In this document: piece by piece, positions 51,076 to 60,416 of the stretch
Layout: each line of letters opens with the position of its first letter
Numbering within the stretch: the stretch's first letter is position 1
From: Vulcanimicrobiota bacterium
GTDB taxonomy: Bacteria; Vulcanimicrobiota; Vulcanimicrobiia; Eremiobacterales; Eremiobacteraceae
Length of the DNA: 64,000 nt
Assembly: GCA_013290125.1 (NCBI GenBank)
Contig: JABCYQ010000009.1
Location: 37,900-101,899, forward strand
Direction of reading: 5' to 3'
Position numbers and translations under genes: made by a program
Notes under the pieces: model-generated
Told to the model about the DNA's origin: nothing
What the model saw: the letters and a program-made list of their open reading frames with translations, nothing else
Database searches by the model: none

Positions 51076-51762
51076 TCATACGTGCTGGGTCCAGCTGATG
51101 GAATGAACGTATATCCCTAGCGGATTGCGCAGCAATTCCGACTCTTCGGTTGGCGGCGCAAACGCAAGCTCGATGCTGGCTTGCCAGTGCGTTGTCTTGA
51201 GCAGTTGGCCTTGCGCATCGCGCGCGCTCTCGGTCCATTGAACTTGGTAGGAGGTATCGCTGATCGGCAGCACCGCATCAACGGATACCGCAACTCTGCT
51301 TTGCTGCGCAGCGTCAAACGGCGAATTGTCGCGGTAGTAGTCGTTGAGGATCGTCGCGCCAGAGGAATCGACAAACGCATAGACTCTTTGCAGTGTTGCC
51401 TTTTGCGCGATGGGGTCCGCTGTAACGGTCCGTACGTCAGCGATCCAAGACGCAAGCTGGGCCTTCACGATGCGCTGGTCGGTCGGGGCCGCGCGATCGG
51501 CGCGTTGGACAGCAACTGCTTGACCGAGCTTGTCGACCTCGACCACAAACGGCACGACTTTGCTCTGCGAGCCAAGCCAGACGACGCCAAACGCCAAGAT
51601 CACGCTCACGGCGATGGAACCCAAGGCAGCAAGCCGCCAGTTTCGCGCGCGGGCGATATAGCTGCCGTAGCGCTCGTTCCATTCGCGCCGTGCATTGAGG
51701 TAGGGGTCATCGCTAACAAGCCGATCAGGCGTCGCGCTGGCGCTCGGCCGCTCAATCCCCAT
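51076..51762 (-). CDS. trbF: Conjugal transfer protein TrbF (VirB8-like)
   Basis: 228 aa from ATG 51762, 11 bases inside the end of trbL; a 94-residue Arg-rich extension upstream is a shadow and is rejected. Cytoplasmic N-terminus with DPYLNARREWNERYGSYI, one transmembrane helix (LAALGSIAVSVILAFGVVW), and a periplasmic NTF2-like domain (VRTVTADPIAQKATLQRVYAF, YYRDNSP, YQVQWTESARD). The DPYL-NAR-W-ER-G start is typical of TrbF. Confidence 0.94.
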   Translation of the reverse strand: MGIERPSASATPDRLVSDDPYLNARREWNERYGSYIARARNWRLAALGSIAVSVILAFGVVWLGSQSKVVPFVVEVDKLGQAVAVQRADRAAPTDQRIVKAQLASWIADVRTVTADPIAQKATLQRVYAFVDSSGATILNDYYRDNSPFDAAQQSRVAVSVDAVLPISDTSYQVQWTESARDAQGQLLKTTHWQASIELAFAPPTEESELLRNPLGIYVHSISWTQHV

Positions 51763-53290
51763 CGTGGTGCCTAAATCGAATGTGGATCGATCCGCCCGCG
51801 GCGTCATGCGGCAGTGTGGGGATCCGCAGGCCGCGGATCGCATCCATGGCAGAGCGCAGCGGGTTCGATGGTGCCGTGCGTTGTGTCGAGCTCTTGGACG
51901 AGTGCTGTGCGATGAGATCCTCAAGGGACTGCGTCGACGGCGCCGCGGATTCCGACGTGGCGTCGCGCGTTGTCGCGCCGTCAACTTGGTCGGACTCCGC
52001 CCCCGCAGCGCCCGACGACGAAAACGCGGATCCCGACGTTGCACTGTCTTGAGTCCAGTCGTACGTAGCAGCGCCTTGCGAAACCGTCTGTGCAGTCGTC
52101 GCCGGGGCAGTCAGGGCCGAGTTGTCGGATGGGGCTTGCTGCGCTGTCTCCTGATTTCGCGGCGCCGGTTCGATATAGCCGACGGGCCGATGACCGCTAT
52201 TCGCGCTTGCCCCTTCAAGCCCGACTGGACTTGCGAAGCGCGCCGCGGTGCCAGCCGCTGCGGAGATCGCGATTCCGGCGCCCACTCCCGCGGCCGCGAA
52301 CACGCCGCTCGCGATGCCGGCCCCTGCGGACGCAGTCGTGGCGACCACGTTGCCGGCCGTGCCCAAGGTCATGGAGGGCGAGCCGGTCATCAGGGCGCCG
52401 GCAAAGCTCGGAATCTGCCAGCCAAGCAGCATGAACACAAGTGCCGATCCTGCCACGCCGATATAGACCTCCGGTTGCGCAACAATGGCGGGGGTAAAGA
52501 GCGCTTGCCACTGTTGCGCGAGCGTGGCGCCCAGTCCGACGATGAGATACAGCATGAACAGTTTGATGCCGACGCTGACCGCGTAGCCGACATAGCGCTC
52601 AGAGAACGGCAGTGTCCATCTGCTCCCGGAAAAGCCCAAGAAGAACAATCCGGCGCTGATGACGATGTAGGACTCGATGAGCGTGATAAACAGCTGGCCA
52701 GCGACGACCGCGTACGCGATGACGACGCCGATCGAACAGAGTACGGCGAGCAAGACCGGCAGAACCGCAGTGAAAATCGCCGGGTTGTTCAACGTCGTCA
52801 GCATCGCTTTTGCTAGTTGCAAGCCTTGTCCGAAGGTGGTGCTCGGATCAAGGACGGTGTTCTGGCCGCTGATCGCTGCGCCGGCCTGGGAGAAACTGTC
52901 GACGACGGCAGGTATCCATGTCGGCGCATTTTGCAATAGCCCAAGGAAGAAAAAGACACCCATGAGCTTGAGGATCAGGTTTGCGACGAAGTCCGACAGG
53001 TTGTCGCGCTGGAGGACGTAGGTAATGGCCGTCCACGCAAGTTCGATAGCGACGAGTGCGAAGAACAGGTGACGAGCGTAGGTGAGCGCCGTCCCAATCC
53101 ATCCCCCGCTCGTCGACTTGAAAGCGTTCACGACATCGGTCAGCGTGCCCGACCCGCTCTGTGCAGCCATCGCCGCGCCGGAGCTGTAGGCTAGCATGAC
53201 GAGGACAAGCGCAACAGACAAGAGCGCCGGTGGGCCGGAATACCCGGTCGCACGGCGCGTGCTTGTCTTCACTTTGGCCGCGGAAAGCAT
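51752..53290 (-). CDS. trbL: Conjugal transfer protein TrbL (VirB6-like)
   Basis: 512-aa inner-membrane channel protein. After a signal-like helix (ALLSVALVLVMLAYSSGAAMA) there are about six transmembrane segments, including ALTYARHLFFALVAIELAW, FLGFSGSRWTLPFSERYVGYA with adjoining VSVGIKLFMLYLIVG. A Ser/Ala/Thr-rich cytoplasmic tail of about 150 residues follows from about 345. The WT-P-SERYVGYA element is typical of TrbL. ATG 53290. Confidence 0.93.
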   Translation of the reverse strand: MLSAAKVKTSTRRATGYSGPPALLSVALVLVMLAYSSGAAMAAQSGSGTLTDVVNAFKSTSGGWIGTALTYARHLFFALVAIELAWTAITYVLQRDNLSDFVANLILKLMGVFFFLGLLQNAPTWIPAVVDSFSQAGAAISGQNTVLDPSTTFGQGLQLAKAMLTTLNNPAIFTAVLPVLLAVLCSIGVVIAYAVVAGQLFITLIESYIVISAGLFFLGFSGSRWTLPFSERYVGYAVSVGIKLFMLYLIVGLGATLAQQWQALFTPAIVAQPEVYIGVAGSALVFMLLGWQIPSFAGALMTGSPSMTLGTAGNVVATTASAGAGIASGVFAAAGVGAGIAISAAAGTAARFASPVGLEGASANSGHRPVGYIEPAPRNQETAQQAPSDNSALTAPATTAQTVSQGAATYDWTQDSATSGSAFSSSGAAGAESDQVDGATTRDATSESAAPSTQSLEDLIAQHSSKSSTQRTAPSNPLRSAMDAIRGLRIPTLPHDAAGGSIHIRFRHHDGD

Positions 53291-53302
53291 CGATTCAGCG
53301 GT

Positions 53303-54010
53303 TCAGAACTTATAGGCCGGCGCGCTTGCACCGTCCAACCAGGCTTTGAGCGCCGCGTATTGGCTGCTCTGAGTCTGCTGCTGCGTCGCGAGATAGCCGG
53401 CAAGCGCCTGAATCTGTGCCATCTGAAGCTGGCGCAGCTTCTGCATCTGTTGCACCTGCTGGACGGCGATCATGTTGGCGACCTGAAGCGCCTGCAGATG
53501 TCCTGTGGCTCCATCGCTCAGCGCCTGGAGCTGCGAGAGCGTGGCATCCTCGCTTTGGAATTGCCGATCCTGAAGCCCGGCGTCCTGAAGTGACGTCTGA
53601 ATTCCGGCGAGCGCATTGCGGGTCCACCGCTGATACGAGTCGGCGAAATTCGTCGTGGTCACAAATCCCGGGTAGGCGGACACAAAGTCGCTCGATAGAT
53701 TGGTATCATCGTAGCCGATGCCTTGGCTTTTCTCGACGACAGCGCGAAGCGCGCTCAGATCCGATTGAATCTCGCCCCACACGCCTTTGGGAATCGCACG
53801 CAACGACCGCGCCTGCATCTCTAGCGCCTGCAGCTGGTTCGCGATCTCCTGGGCTTGATCGAGCGTCAACTTGAGCGTATTCGCTTGGGTGAGAGCATTT
53901 TGCGCGTAGTTGAGCGGGTCGAACACGGGCACCGCCGCCTTGGTCGCCGCTGACGCGAATGCCATTAGCGTTACGATCGTCGAGAAAATGAGGCTCGCCT
54001 TGAATCGCAT
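53303..54010 (-). CDS. trbJ: Conjugal transfer protein TrbJ (VirB5-like)
   Basis: 235 aa with signal peptide (ending ATKAAVPVFDP). It contains NYAQNALTQANTLKLTLDQAQEI and Gln-rich helices (VQQMQKLRQLQMAQIQALAG), as in TrbJ pilus-tip/adhesin subunits. An ending GAxAPAYKF replaces the usual tail. It lies 12 bp from trbL and 10 bp from trbE, matching the canonical trbE-J-L order without trbK. Confidence 0.9.
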   Translation of the reverse strand: MRFKASLIFSTIVTLMAFASAATKAAVPVFDPLNYAQNALTQANTLKLTLDQAQEIANQLQALEMQARSLRAIPKGVWGEIQSDLSALRAVVEKSQGIGYDDTNLSSDFVSAYPGFVTTTNFADSYQRWTRNALAGIQTSLQDAGLQDRQFQSEDATLSQLQALSDGATGHLQALQVANMIAVQQVQQMQKLRQLQMAQIQALAGYLATQQQTQSSQYAALKAWLDGASAPAYKF

Positions 54011-54020
54011 AGAACACTCC

Positions 54021-56501
54021 TTAATCAGTGCAACGCTGGGAATGGGTCGCGAGGGAGTCCGATTCGTAGCCGAGCCATGTACGCGCAGCGTCGGTGAGCC
54101 CGCGCGTTTGCAGCCATGCCGCCGGCCACGCTTCCCCGTGCCGTTCTTGCAGGGTCTTGACCGCGCGAAGGTCTTGCTTGCCTGCGGCGCCCGTGAAACT
54201 AAGCGCGGTCGCGCCGAGGTCGAGATCGATCAGCCGTCGGCCCATCGGCGAGGTGTAGTAGTAGTGGCGCTTCGGTACAGCCGATGCGATCCTGTGGATC
54301 TGGCGGTCGGTCATCCCAAGGCTTGCGTACGCGGCGGCGAGCGTCGGGGTTTTCGCTTCAGCATTGGGAAGCCAGAACTTCGTCGGGCACGACTCGACGA
54401 TCGCGTTTGCGATCCGCGAATTGAGGATATCGGTCGGGCTGTGAGTTGCAAAGACAACGGCGGCGTTTGCTTTGCGTAACGTTTTGAGCCAGTCGCGGAT
54501 CTTCGATTGAAAGAGCTCGCTTGTGAGCATGAGCCACGCCTCGTCGATCACGATCAACGTCGGTTGGCCCTGAAGGCGGCGCTCGATGCGGTGAAAAAGG
54601 TAGAGCAGAACGGGGATGACGTCTTTTGGCCCGAGTCCGAGCAAGTGCTCCATCTCGAAGACCTGGAAGTCGCTCAAGCCGAGCGCGTCGCGGTCGGAGT
54701 CAAGCAGGTTGCCCATCGAACCAGAAAGCGTGTAGTGCGCAAGTCCATCGCGCAGCTCCACGTCCTGCAGCGTGCTGACAAAATCCGTGAGCGTCCGGTG
54801 CTCGGAATTCGCGAGTAACGAGACGGCTTTGGCGAGAGCCGCACGATGATGCGGTCCAATCGCCAGTCCCTGCAAGCTGACGAGGATTTCCAGCCACTCT
54901 ATCGCCCAGGTACGCTCGCCGGGTTCGTCGATCTTCGCAAGCGGGCAAAACGAGAGGTCTATGTTGTCGCCCGCGATGGCATAGTGCTCGCCACCGCAGG
55001 CTTTGCAGAGAACGTACGCCGAGAATCCCTTGTCAAACGCGAACACCTGCGCGCCCGGATATCGAAAGTGCTGCGCCATCAAGAAGCCCAGCAGCGTCGA
55101 TTTCCCCGATCCAGTCGGTCCAAGTACTAGCGCGTGCCCGACATCGTCGACATGCAACGTGAGCCGAAAAGGCGTGGCGCCGCCGGTCCCGACGTAGGCT
55201 AACGGCGGACTATTTTCGGTATAGAACGGACACGGATGCGTTCGCGGGCCAGACCAGATGGCAGTCATCGGAAGGATGTCCGATACATTCAGGGTGTGCA
55301 TGAGCGGACGACGCACGTTGGGATGACCGTGGCCGGGTAGACTGCCTAAGTAGGCTTCGACGGCGTTGACGTCTTCGAGGCGCGCATTGAAACCAGCGTT
55401 GTTGATCGCCTTGACGACCTCTCGCGCGTTCTGGTCCACAACCGCGGCGTCTTCATCCATGACGATAACGACGTTTGTGAAATAACCAAACCTCACTGAA
55501 CCGCTCGCACATTCGGCGAGCGCGCCTTGGGCGTCGGACGCCATCGTGTCGGCGTACGCATTGACTGGTCCCGAGTGGCCGCCGGATTGCTCGGCGATCA
55601 GCGATCGGAGGCTCTTGCGTCGGCCAAACCACTTTTTCTCGTAGCTGGCGATATGCTTTTCGGCGACTGTCGGATCCAGAAAGATGAAACGCGACGACCA
55701 TCGGTATGCGAACGGCAGGCGCTGTAGAGCGTCCGACATACCGGGGTAACTGTGTTGTGGGTAACCAACGATCGAGACCGGTCGAATGTGCTTCGGGCCG
55801 ATTCTTGGTCGCAAGTCGCCGTAGAAGTCCTGAGAGCCGAGAATCGTATCGAGATACATTGGAGTGGGCGGCTGTAAGACCGGGTGATCGTCGCCCGAGA
55901 TGCACGCGTTGATATGGCCCAGCAAGTCATTCCAAAGCGCAGCACGGTTCTGGGACGGACGCGATCGCATGCGCTTCATCTTCAGGAGCGAGCCGAGGCC
56001 GTCTTCGATTTGGGCCAGCCCTTGCCGAAAGCTCGCGAGCGCTCGAGATCCGGTGTGTTTGTCCGAGGTCTCCCAGCCGACAAAATACCCGCCGACGCGC
56101 TCGTCGTCATCGGTTGGCGCCAAGTACGAAAGCGTCAGAACATAGCGCGTTTCAAAGTGCGTGCCGGCCGTTCGGTATTGCGTTCTGCGCTCGTCGTCGA
56201 TGAGTCGACTTGTTCTGTCGGGAAAATTCCCCTGCGATGGATAGGCGACCGAGGGCGATCTAATCGCGTCGACGTGAATCATCCAGCCGCCGCCCAACTG
56301 GCAAAGAACTGAGTTTATGCTGGCAGAGACACCCGCGAGCTCGCCAGCAGATGCGGACTCAAAGTCATCCCCACGATAACCCCACGCGGCCGTCAGGCTG
56401 CCGTCTTTACATATCAATATGCCTTCGTCGACCAACGCTGCGTAGTTGAGAAGGTCGGCGAGTCCTTTGGCCTTAGAGCGGAACTCTGAGAGCCTAATCA
56501 T
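54021..56501 (-). CDS. trbE: Conjugal transfer ATPase TrbE (VirB4-like)
   Basis: 826 aa from ATG 56501, which overlaps the trbD stop (ATGA). N-terminal CagE/TrbE region with KGLADLLNYAALVDEGILICKDGSL and GWMIHVDAIR, then the P-loop ATPase: Walker A GPTGSGKST, AFDKGFSAYVL, TLIVIDEAWLML (Walker B), and HSPTDILNSRIANAIVESCPTK. Hexameric ATPase that powers pilus assembly and substrate transfer. Full length for the family, no disruption seen. Confidence 0.96.
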   Translation of the reverse strand: MIRLSEFRSKAKGLADLLNYAALVDEGILICKDGSLTAAWGYRGDDFESASAGELAGVSASINSVLCQLGGGWMIHVDAIRSPSVAYPSQGNFPDRTSRLIDDERRTQYRTAGTHFETRYVLTLSYLAPTDDDERVGGYFVGWETSDKHTGSRALASFRQGLAQIEDGLGSLLKMKRMRSRPSQNRAALWNDLLGHINACISGDDHPVLQPPTPMYLDTILGSQDFYGDLRPRIGPKHIRPVSIVGYPQHSYPGMSDALQRLPFAYRWSSRFIFLDPTVAEKHIASYEKKWFGRRKSLRSLIAEQSGGHSGPVNAYADTMASDAQGALAECASGSVRFGYFTNVVIVMDEDAAVVDQNAREVVKAINNAGFNARLEDVNAVEAYLGSLPGHGHPNVRRPLMHTLNVSDILPMTAIWSGPRTHPCPFYTENSPPLAYVGTGGATPFRLTLHVDDVGHALVLGPTGSGKSTLLGFLMAQHFRYPGAQVFAFDKGFSAYVLCKACGGEHYAIAGDNIDLSFCPLAKIDEPGERTWAIEWLEILVSLQGLAIGPHHRAALAKAVSLLANSEHRTLTDFVSTLQDVELRDGLAHYTLSGSMGNLLDSDRDALGLSDFQVFEMEHLLGLGPKDVIPVLLYLFHRIERRLQGQPTLIVIDEAWLMLTSELFQSKIRDWLKTLRKANAAVVFATHSPTDILNSRIANAIVESCPTKFWLPNAEAKTPTLAAAYASLGMTDRQIHRIASAVPKRHYYYTSPMGRRLIDLDLGATALSFTGAAGKQDLRAVKTLQERHGEAWPAAWLQTRGLTDAARTWLGYESDSLATHSQRCTD

Positions 56502-56815
56502 CGGGTTTGGGCCCAGTCCGGATTTGATCGGGTTGGAGCATTGCAGGCTGCCGCCGCAGGTAAGTACTGCGCGTAGCGAGCGTGTCGCACGTACACTCGA
56601 CTCATCTGCGGATCGGCCCTCGCAACTCTTTGGAGCATCGGTAACGTAACGAGCCAAAAAGCGGTCCCGACGACGGCAAGGAATGCGTTGCTGACGCTAA
56701 ACACGAGCATCGCCGAAACCAATGCGGTGGCGATAAACAGTTCACGCTCGACGCCGAGGATGAGGAGCGGACTCAGAAACGACTGGTGAATTGCGATCAG
56801 TCGCGAATTCTCCAT
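56498..56815 (-). CDS. trbD: Conjugal transfer protein TrbD (VirB3-like)
   Basis: 105 aa. Two hydrophobic segments near the N-terminus (ELFIATALVSAMLVFSV and AVVGTAFWLVTLPML), then the VirB3/TrbD end ARADPQMSRVYVRHARYAQYLPA. It anchors TrbE to the inner membrane. The N-terminal RLIAIHQSFLSPLLILG is family-like. Overlaps trbE by four bases and lies 7 bp after trbC. Confidence 0.9.
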   Translation of the reverse strand: MENSRLIAIHQSFLSPLLILGVERELFIATALVSAMLVFSVSNAFLAVVGTAFWLVTLPMLQRVARADPQMSRVYVRHARYAQYLPAAAACNAPTRSNPDWAQTR

Positions 56816-56822
56816 AATCTCG

Positions 56823-57143
56823 CTAGCCGTTCGTCAGACCAAGCGCGATCAGAAACTGCGATCCAAGGAGCAGGAACGCAATTGCGATTACGGCCACGAG
56901 CGCCCGACGCGCAAAATGGCCCATGTCCTCGCCGAATACCAGCACGGCACCAGCGACGAATAGCGCAATTACTGAAATGGATGTCGCTACCGGACCGGTT
57001 AGATCTGCGGCGAGCGTTTGCAACGGTCCATCCCACGGCAAGGAGCCCGTCGATGCGGCAGCTATCGCCTGCGCCGGCGCGAGAGTGACAGTCGAAAACA
57101 ATATTGTCAGACGATACTTCGAGAACGATGGTGTGCTATTCAC
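56823..57143 (-). CDS. trbC: Conjugal transfer pilin TrbC (VirB2-like)
   Basis: 106 aa from GTG 57143, five bases after GAAGG; a longer start is open but has no pilin character. A long signal sequence (LTILFSTVTLAPAQAIAAAS) precedes the mature pilin with two transmembrane helices (SISVIALFVAGAVLVFG and VAVIAIAFLLLGSQFLIALG) joined by EDMGHFARRA. First gene of the operon; trbB, which normally precedes it, is absent. Confidence 0.9.
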   Translation of the reverse strand: MNSTPSFSKYRLTILFSTVTLAPAQAIAAASTGSLPWDGPLQTLAADLTGPVATSISVIALFVAGAVLVFGEDMGHFARRALVAVIAIAFLLLGSQFLIALGLTNG

Positions 57144-57504
57144 GATGCCTTCATTCAACTTGACGCCGACGCCAATTAGACGCAGATCGGGTGCCATCGC
57201 GGAATTCACCGAACCGCGGCGAATCGGTCCGCTTCCGATAGTTTGAAGTTTGCGTATTGCCAAATCTTGGCCATGTCGCGACTAGCTGGGGTTCGGCCGA
57301 ATTCGAGTCGATTGTGATCGCAGACCGGCTATCGCCGCCTGGCGTTCGCTCTTGTCTCAGCCCGCACGTCGCCGCACCGCGATGACGTCCAGCCGAGCCC
57401 CTCTCGATTCAGTTTGCTGCAGGATCGATCCGTTGTTTTCGTCGGAGGCACGTCAGCGAAGAACTCGAAAACTTAGAACTCATATCCAAGACGGAGTAAA
57501 TGTA
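57144..57504. other. Divergent interval between the trb operon and an accessory gene
   Basis: 361 bases expected to carry the promoter of the trb operon (minus) and that of the gene at 57505 (plus). I see no clear -35/-10 pair and no coding frame with a usable start, and no sign of a trbB remnant. Confidence 0.4.
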
Positions 57505-58428
57505 ATGACGGATCTCGTGACCGGTATTCGGGAATGGCTTAAGACGCTTGGTGACGGGGTAATGGACCTGGTATCGGTCGCCACGGTCATGATCGACGAG
57601 GCGTATCACTTGTTCGACGCGCTCGGCGCCCTAGCGTCTCGTTATGGGTGGGGGCTGACGCCATCGATTCAGATACCCGTGATTTTTCTGCTAGCGTCCG
57701 CTGCTCGTGATTCCAGGGCCCCTCAGCACGATATCTATCTGCTCGTGCGCGACTACCTCAGGAACGACGGCTGGTCGCAGCTGCGTCGCTTCGCCGACGA
57801 GATGCGCGACTACACAGTCGTGACGCCTCAACGCTTCAAGATCGTGCAAGACTGTCTCTGTGCGATGTCGCACCACGGCGTGCGCGGCCACAATGCAGCC
57901 AATCTAGTTGTTCCCGCCCTTTTCGCGCAGGTTGACGGAATGCTCACCGACTTAGCTTTTGAGGCGGGAATCCGCGGGTGGTCGAGCTCGAAGAACAAGC
58001 GCCTCGTTCGGACGGAGTTTGAACGGGTTACTTATCGCTTCGATCGGCCAACGCTCGATTTACTCTTTGACGTCATGTTCGCGAAAGCGAAGTCGGGCGT
58101 AGACGTTAATGGGCGCAAGCTCAACAGGCGCAAAATACTGCATGCTGAGTGGCTGGAATACGGACGTATCGAGCACGTTTTGCGGACTGTATTGATCGTC
58201 GACTTCGTCGGATACGTGATTGAGGAGTACCGTCAACGCAAAGCAACAAATACTTGGCTCGCACCTATGACGTTAAAGTCGAAGACGTCCTGGATGCTGA
58301 GCGAAAGCTTCGTGGCGAGCGTTGCCGGCATTGCTCGCAATCGAATGACTGAGCGGGTCCTGCGCTTGCCGAATCTTGCCGTTCCTTCGTCGGGCCAACT
58401 GAGTCTAGGGCACGAGCCGACTTCGTAG
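57505..58428 (+). CDS. Possible HEPN-type protein
   Basis: 307 aa from ATG 57505, with GGAG nine bases upstream. All-helical. Pieces resemble a widespread uncharacterised family seen in accessory regions: RFKIVQDCLCAMSHHGVRGHNAANLVVPALFAQ split over about 110-142, DGMLTDLAFEAG, then LNRRKILHAEWLEYGR. The R208-x4-H213 of RRKILH fits the RX4-6H motif of HEPN RNases, and it is followed by a hydrophobic helix as in that family. Without a fold search this is a suggestion, not an assignment. It diverges from the trb operon. Confidence 0.5.
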   Translation: MTDLVTGIREWLKTLGDGVMDLVSVATVMIDEAYHLFDALGALASRYGWGLTPSIQIPVIFLLASAARDSRAPQHDIYLLVRDYLRNDGWSQLRRFADEMRDYTVVTPQRFKIVQDCLCAMSHHGVRGHNAANLVVPALFAQVDGMLTDLAFEAGIRGWSSSKNKRLVRTEFERVTYRFDRPTLDLLFDVMFAKAKSGVDVNGRKLNRRKILHAEWLEYGRIEHVLRTVLIVDFVGYVIEEYRQRKATNTWLAPMTLKSKTSWMLSESFVASVAGIARNRMTERVLRLPNLAVPSSGQLSLGHEPTS

Positions 58429-58530
58429 AAGGCGCGCCAAGTTCTAGTGAAATTCTTGACACCAAGTAAGCTGCGAACTTCGTTTGACAAACATATGACC
58501 TGATGCCACATATATGTACGAGAGGTATAG

Positions 58531-58743
58531 ATGCGCCTAATTTGCCACTGTGGTGCCGAAGCCCAATGCGATGTCCTGCCAGCAGGCGAGGTGCTTGAGT
58601 ACATCGAGCCGCGTACGTCCCCGCCCGTAGTCTCAGCTGCGACGCACTTTTTGGAAGGACCGGTGAAAAATTGGATCCAGTTTCATAACGGCGGCACGTT
58701 CTGTCCCGACCATGGCGAACTTATCCGGAAGTATCAGCGGTAG
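58531..58743 (+). CDS. Small Cys-motif protein
   Basis: 70 aa from ATG 58531, after GAGAGG. The N-terminus reads ICHCGAEAQC and the C-terminus FCPDHGEL, four Cys and two His that could bind one zinc. Between them is a Pro/Val-rich loop and FLEGPVKNWIQFHNGG. Same strand as the preceding gene, 102 bp downstream. No family recognised. Confidence 0.6.
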   Translation: MRLICHCGAEAQCDVLPAGEVLEYIEPRTSPPVVSAATHFLEGPVKNWIQFHNGGTFCPDHGELIRKYQR

Positions 58744-58853
58744 GCCAGTCGATTGAATAGTCGCCAGGTGGTAAACAGATACTAGTCTTGAATCCTCTCC
58801 TTGACGTGTTTGCCATTCGACGGTCTTACCGATATTGTAGTAATCCCGTGCCC

Positions 58854-59199
58854 CTATGGAGACCCCCACGGGTTTATGTAACGCGATCCTGGCGGCTCTG
58901 GGCGGTCCGCGTGAATCCACAAATAGAGGCTACTAATATTTTTCATGTCTGTGGTGTCGGCAGTCGCGTAACAATAGTGAACTTTCGGAGCCACCGCGGG
59001 TTCTCTTTGAACGACGGTTCCTATCGTTTGAAATGAAAACCCCGTGCCGACATTGTGTATGTCAATGTCTTTGAAATTGTATACAGCATCGGCGGGCATG
59101 GGGGCTTGCTTGGGGTGAAAATAGTTTGCTAATGCTCGGAAATACGACGTACATGAGACCAAGTACGGCCACAATAGTGATGATCCAATTTGGCGACGT
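58854..59199 (-). pseudogene. Probable frameshifted membrane-anchored protein gene
   Basis: From 59199 downward one frame has a transmembrane helix (IITIVAVLGLMYVVFPSI). At the G5 run near 59097-59105 (plus-strand view) the protein-like sequence moves to the neighbouring frame, DAVYNFKDIDIHNVGTGF, VHYCYATADTTDM and SLYLWIHADRPEP, ending in TAG at 58854. One indel in the homopolymer would join them into a protein of about 115 aa. A real pseudogene and a sequencing error cannot be told apart. Confidence 0.4.
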
Positions 59200-59346
59200 T
59201 CAGGCGATAAAATGCCAAGGGGCGCTCAAATCGTTGCCCTTTTTCTGTTGATCGGTGAGATACTGCCCTTCGACCCATTGGACATAGCCAATAAAAAGAA
59301 CGACAAGAAGCGCCCATAGTAAACGCGATGCCGCTTGCATGGACAT
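59200..59346 (-). CDS. Short membrane peptide
   Basis: 48 aa from ATG 59346 (or 46 from 59340), one transmembrane helix (LLWALLVVLFIGYVQWV) and a charged tail (LTDQQKKGNDL). Its TGA adjoins the frame of the disrupted gene downstream. No ribosome binding site stands out, so it is only tentative. Confidence 0.35.
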   Translation of the reverse strand: MSMQAASRLLWALLVVLFIGYVQWVEGQYLTDQQKKGNDLSAPWHFIA

Positions 59347-59435
59347 AGATTAGTTGTCCCCCCAAGCGTGGCCCCTCGATTTTCATTCAATCACGAATGA
59401 CCCACTACCCTGGCCGCTACTCGGGCCCGCCGGAG

Positions 59436-60404
59436 TCATGGTTCGATACGATCGAGATCCCCTCGGATCTGCTCGCACAACTTGCGCACGTGGTTGTGGT
59501 ATTGATCGGTCGACTGGATCTTCTCGCGCAACAACTCTTCGCGCAACGCGTCCCTCGCCATCCCGTAGTTCTTCGTGTATACATCCTGACGCTCCATTTG
59601 CCAAAAGTCCTCGTGCCAGTGGCTGCCCAATGATCGATCGCCGACTATCTCCGCTGCGTGAATCCCGCCGGAAACCAGCGCCATGTACTGTGCCTCGTTG
59701 ACGATGCGACCGTGCATCGCTGTCTGCTCTGTAAATAGTTCGTTGTCGTACAGTGCGACCATGAGGTCGGCGAACTCGCGCCTGTTGGCCCTGCCGGTGC
59801 CGCCGACGTGATCGTGAATCGGAATCAGATCGGCCAATATGTTGTAACGCCACGCGCCGTCGGGCGAAAGCGGATGCGGCGCGGATCGGACGCCGACAAT
59901 CGCGGCGCCGACGTCGGGCGCGTCGGCCAGCACGAAGCACAGCTCGTCGTACTCGATCCCTCTTGTCAAGAAATGCGCCAAGACGTCATGGCCGTCGCGA
60001 AAGAGCGCCGAGGCCTCGAACGGATTCCCGACCCCGCTTTCTAGCCAACTTCGTTCAACGCCGAAGAGCGCACAGAACCCATCGCCATCGCCGAATGTCA
60101 ACGCGCGTTCGCCGCGCAACTCGGACTCGAACGCGCTCGCATCCCGGTGACCCAGCGCGCGGGCCACTAGGGATATGGTAGGCGCCGGATCGAGCCAGCC
60201 TCGCTCGCCCAGTCCGGCGGCTGTTTGCATGATCTTGCGAAGACGTTGGGCGGTGGCGGCGGCGACGGACCCTTCCGGCCCATAGACCTCGTTAAGATGC
60301 TTTCGCAGAAAGGCCTCGCGCGATCTGATCTGAGCGACGCGGGCTGCGGCGTCGACGCTCTTAAGAATGTCATCGGGAACATCACGGATTGTCAATGTAA
60401 CCAT
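59436..60404 (-). CDS. RHH plus HTH regulator with a C-terminal sensor-like domain
   Basis: 322 aa, ATG 60404. Residues 1-42 form a FitA/Arc-type ribbon-helix-helix (VTLTIRDVPDDILKSVDAAARV, REAFLRKHL). Residues 55-125 look like an XRE-type helix-turn-helix (ISLVARALGHRDASAFESEL, FCALFGVERSWLESG). The remaining 190 residues are a separate domain with YDELCFVLADAPDVGAAIVGVRS, WRYNILADLIPIHDHVGGTG and FADLMVALYDNELF. Two DNA-binding modules in one chain are unusual. An operator-like repeat lies right upstream (60417-60453), suggesting autoregulation. Confidence 0.6.
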   Translation of the reverse strand: MVTLTIRDVPDDILKSVDAAARVAQIRSREAFLRKHLNEVYGPEGSVAAATAQRLRKIMQTAAGLGERGWLDPAPTISLVARALGHRDASAFESELRGERALTFGDGDGFCALFGVERSWLESGVGNPFEASALFRDGHDVLAHFLTRGIEYDELCFVLADAPDVGAAIVGVRSAPHPLSPDGAWRYNILADLIPIHDHVGGTGRANRREFADLMVALYDNELFTEQTAMHGRIVNEAQYMALVSGGIHAAEIVGDRSLGSHWHEDFWQMERQDVYTKNYGMARDALREELLREKIQSTDQYHNHVRKLCEQIRGDLDRIEP

Positions 60405-60416
60405 GCCAACATAATT

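Noticed and set aside
51764..52816. 350-aa plus-strand frame opposite trbL
   Set aside because: Shadow of a membrane-protein gene; product is Arg-rich without hydrophobic segments.
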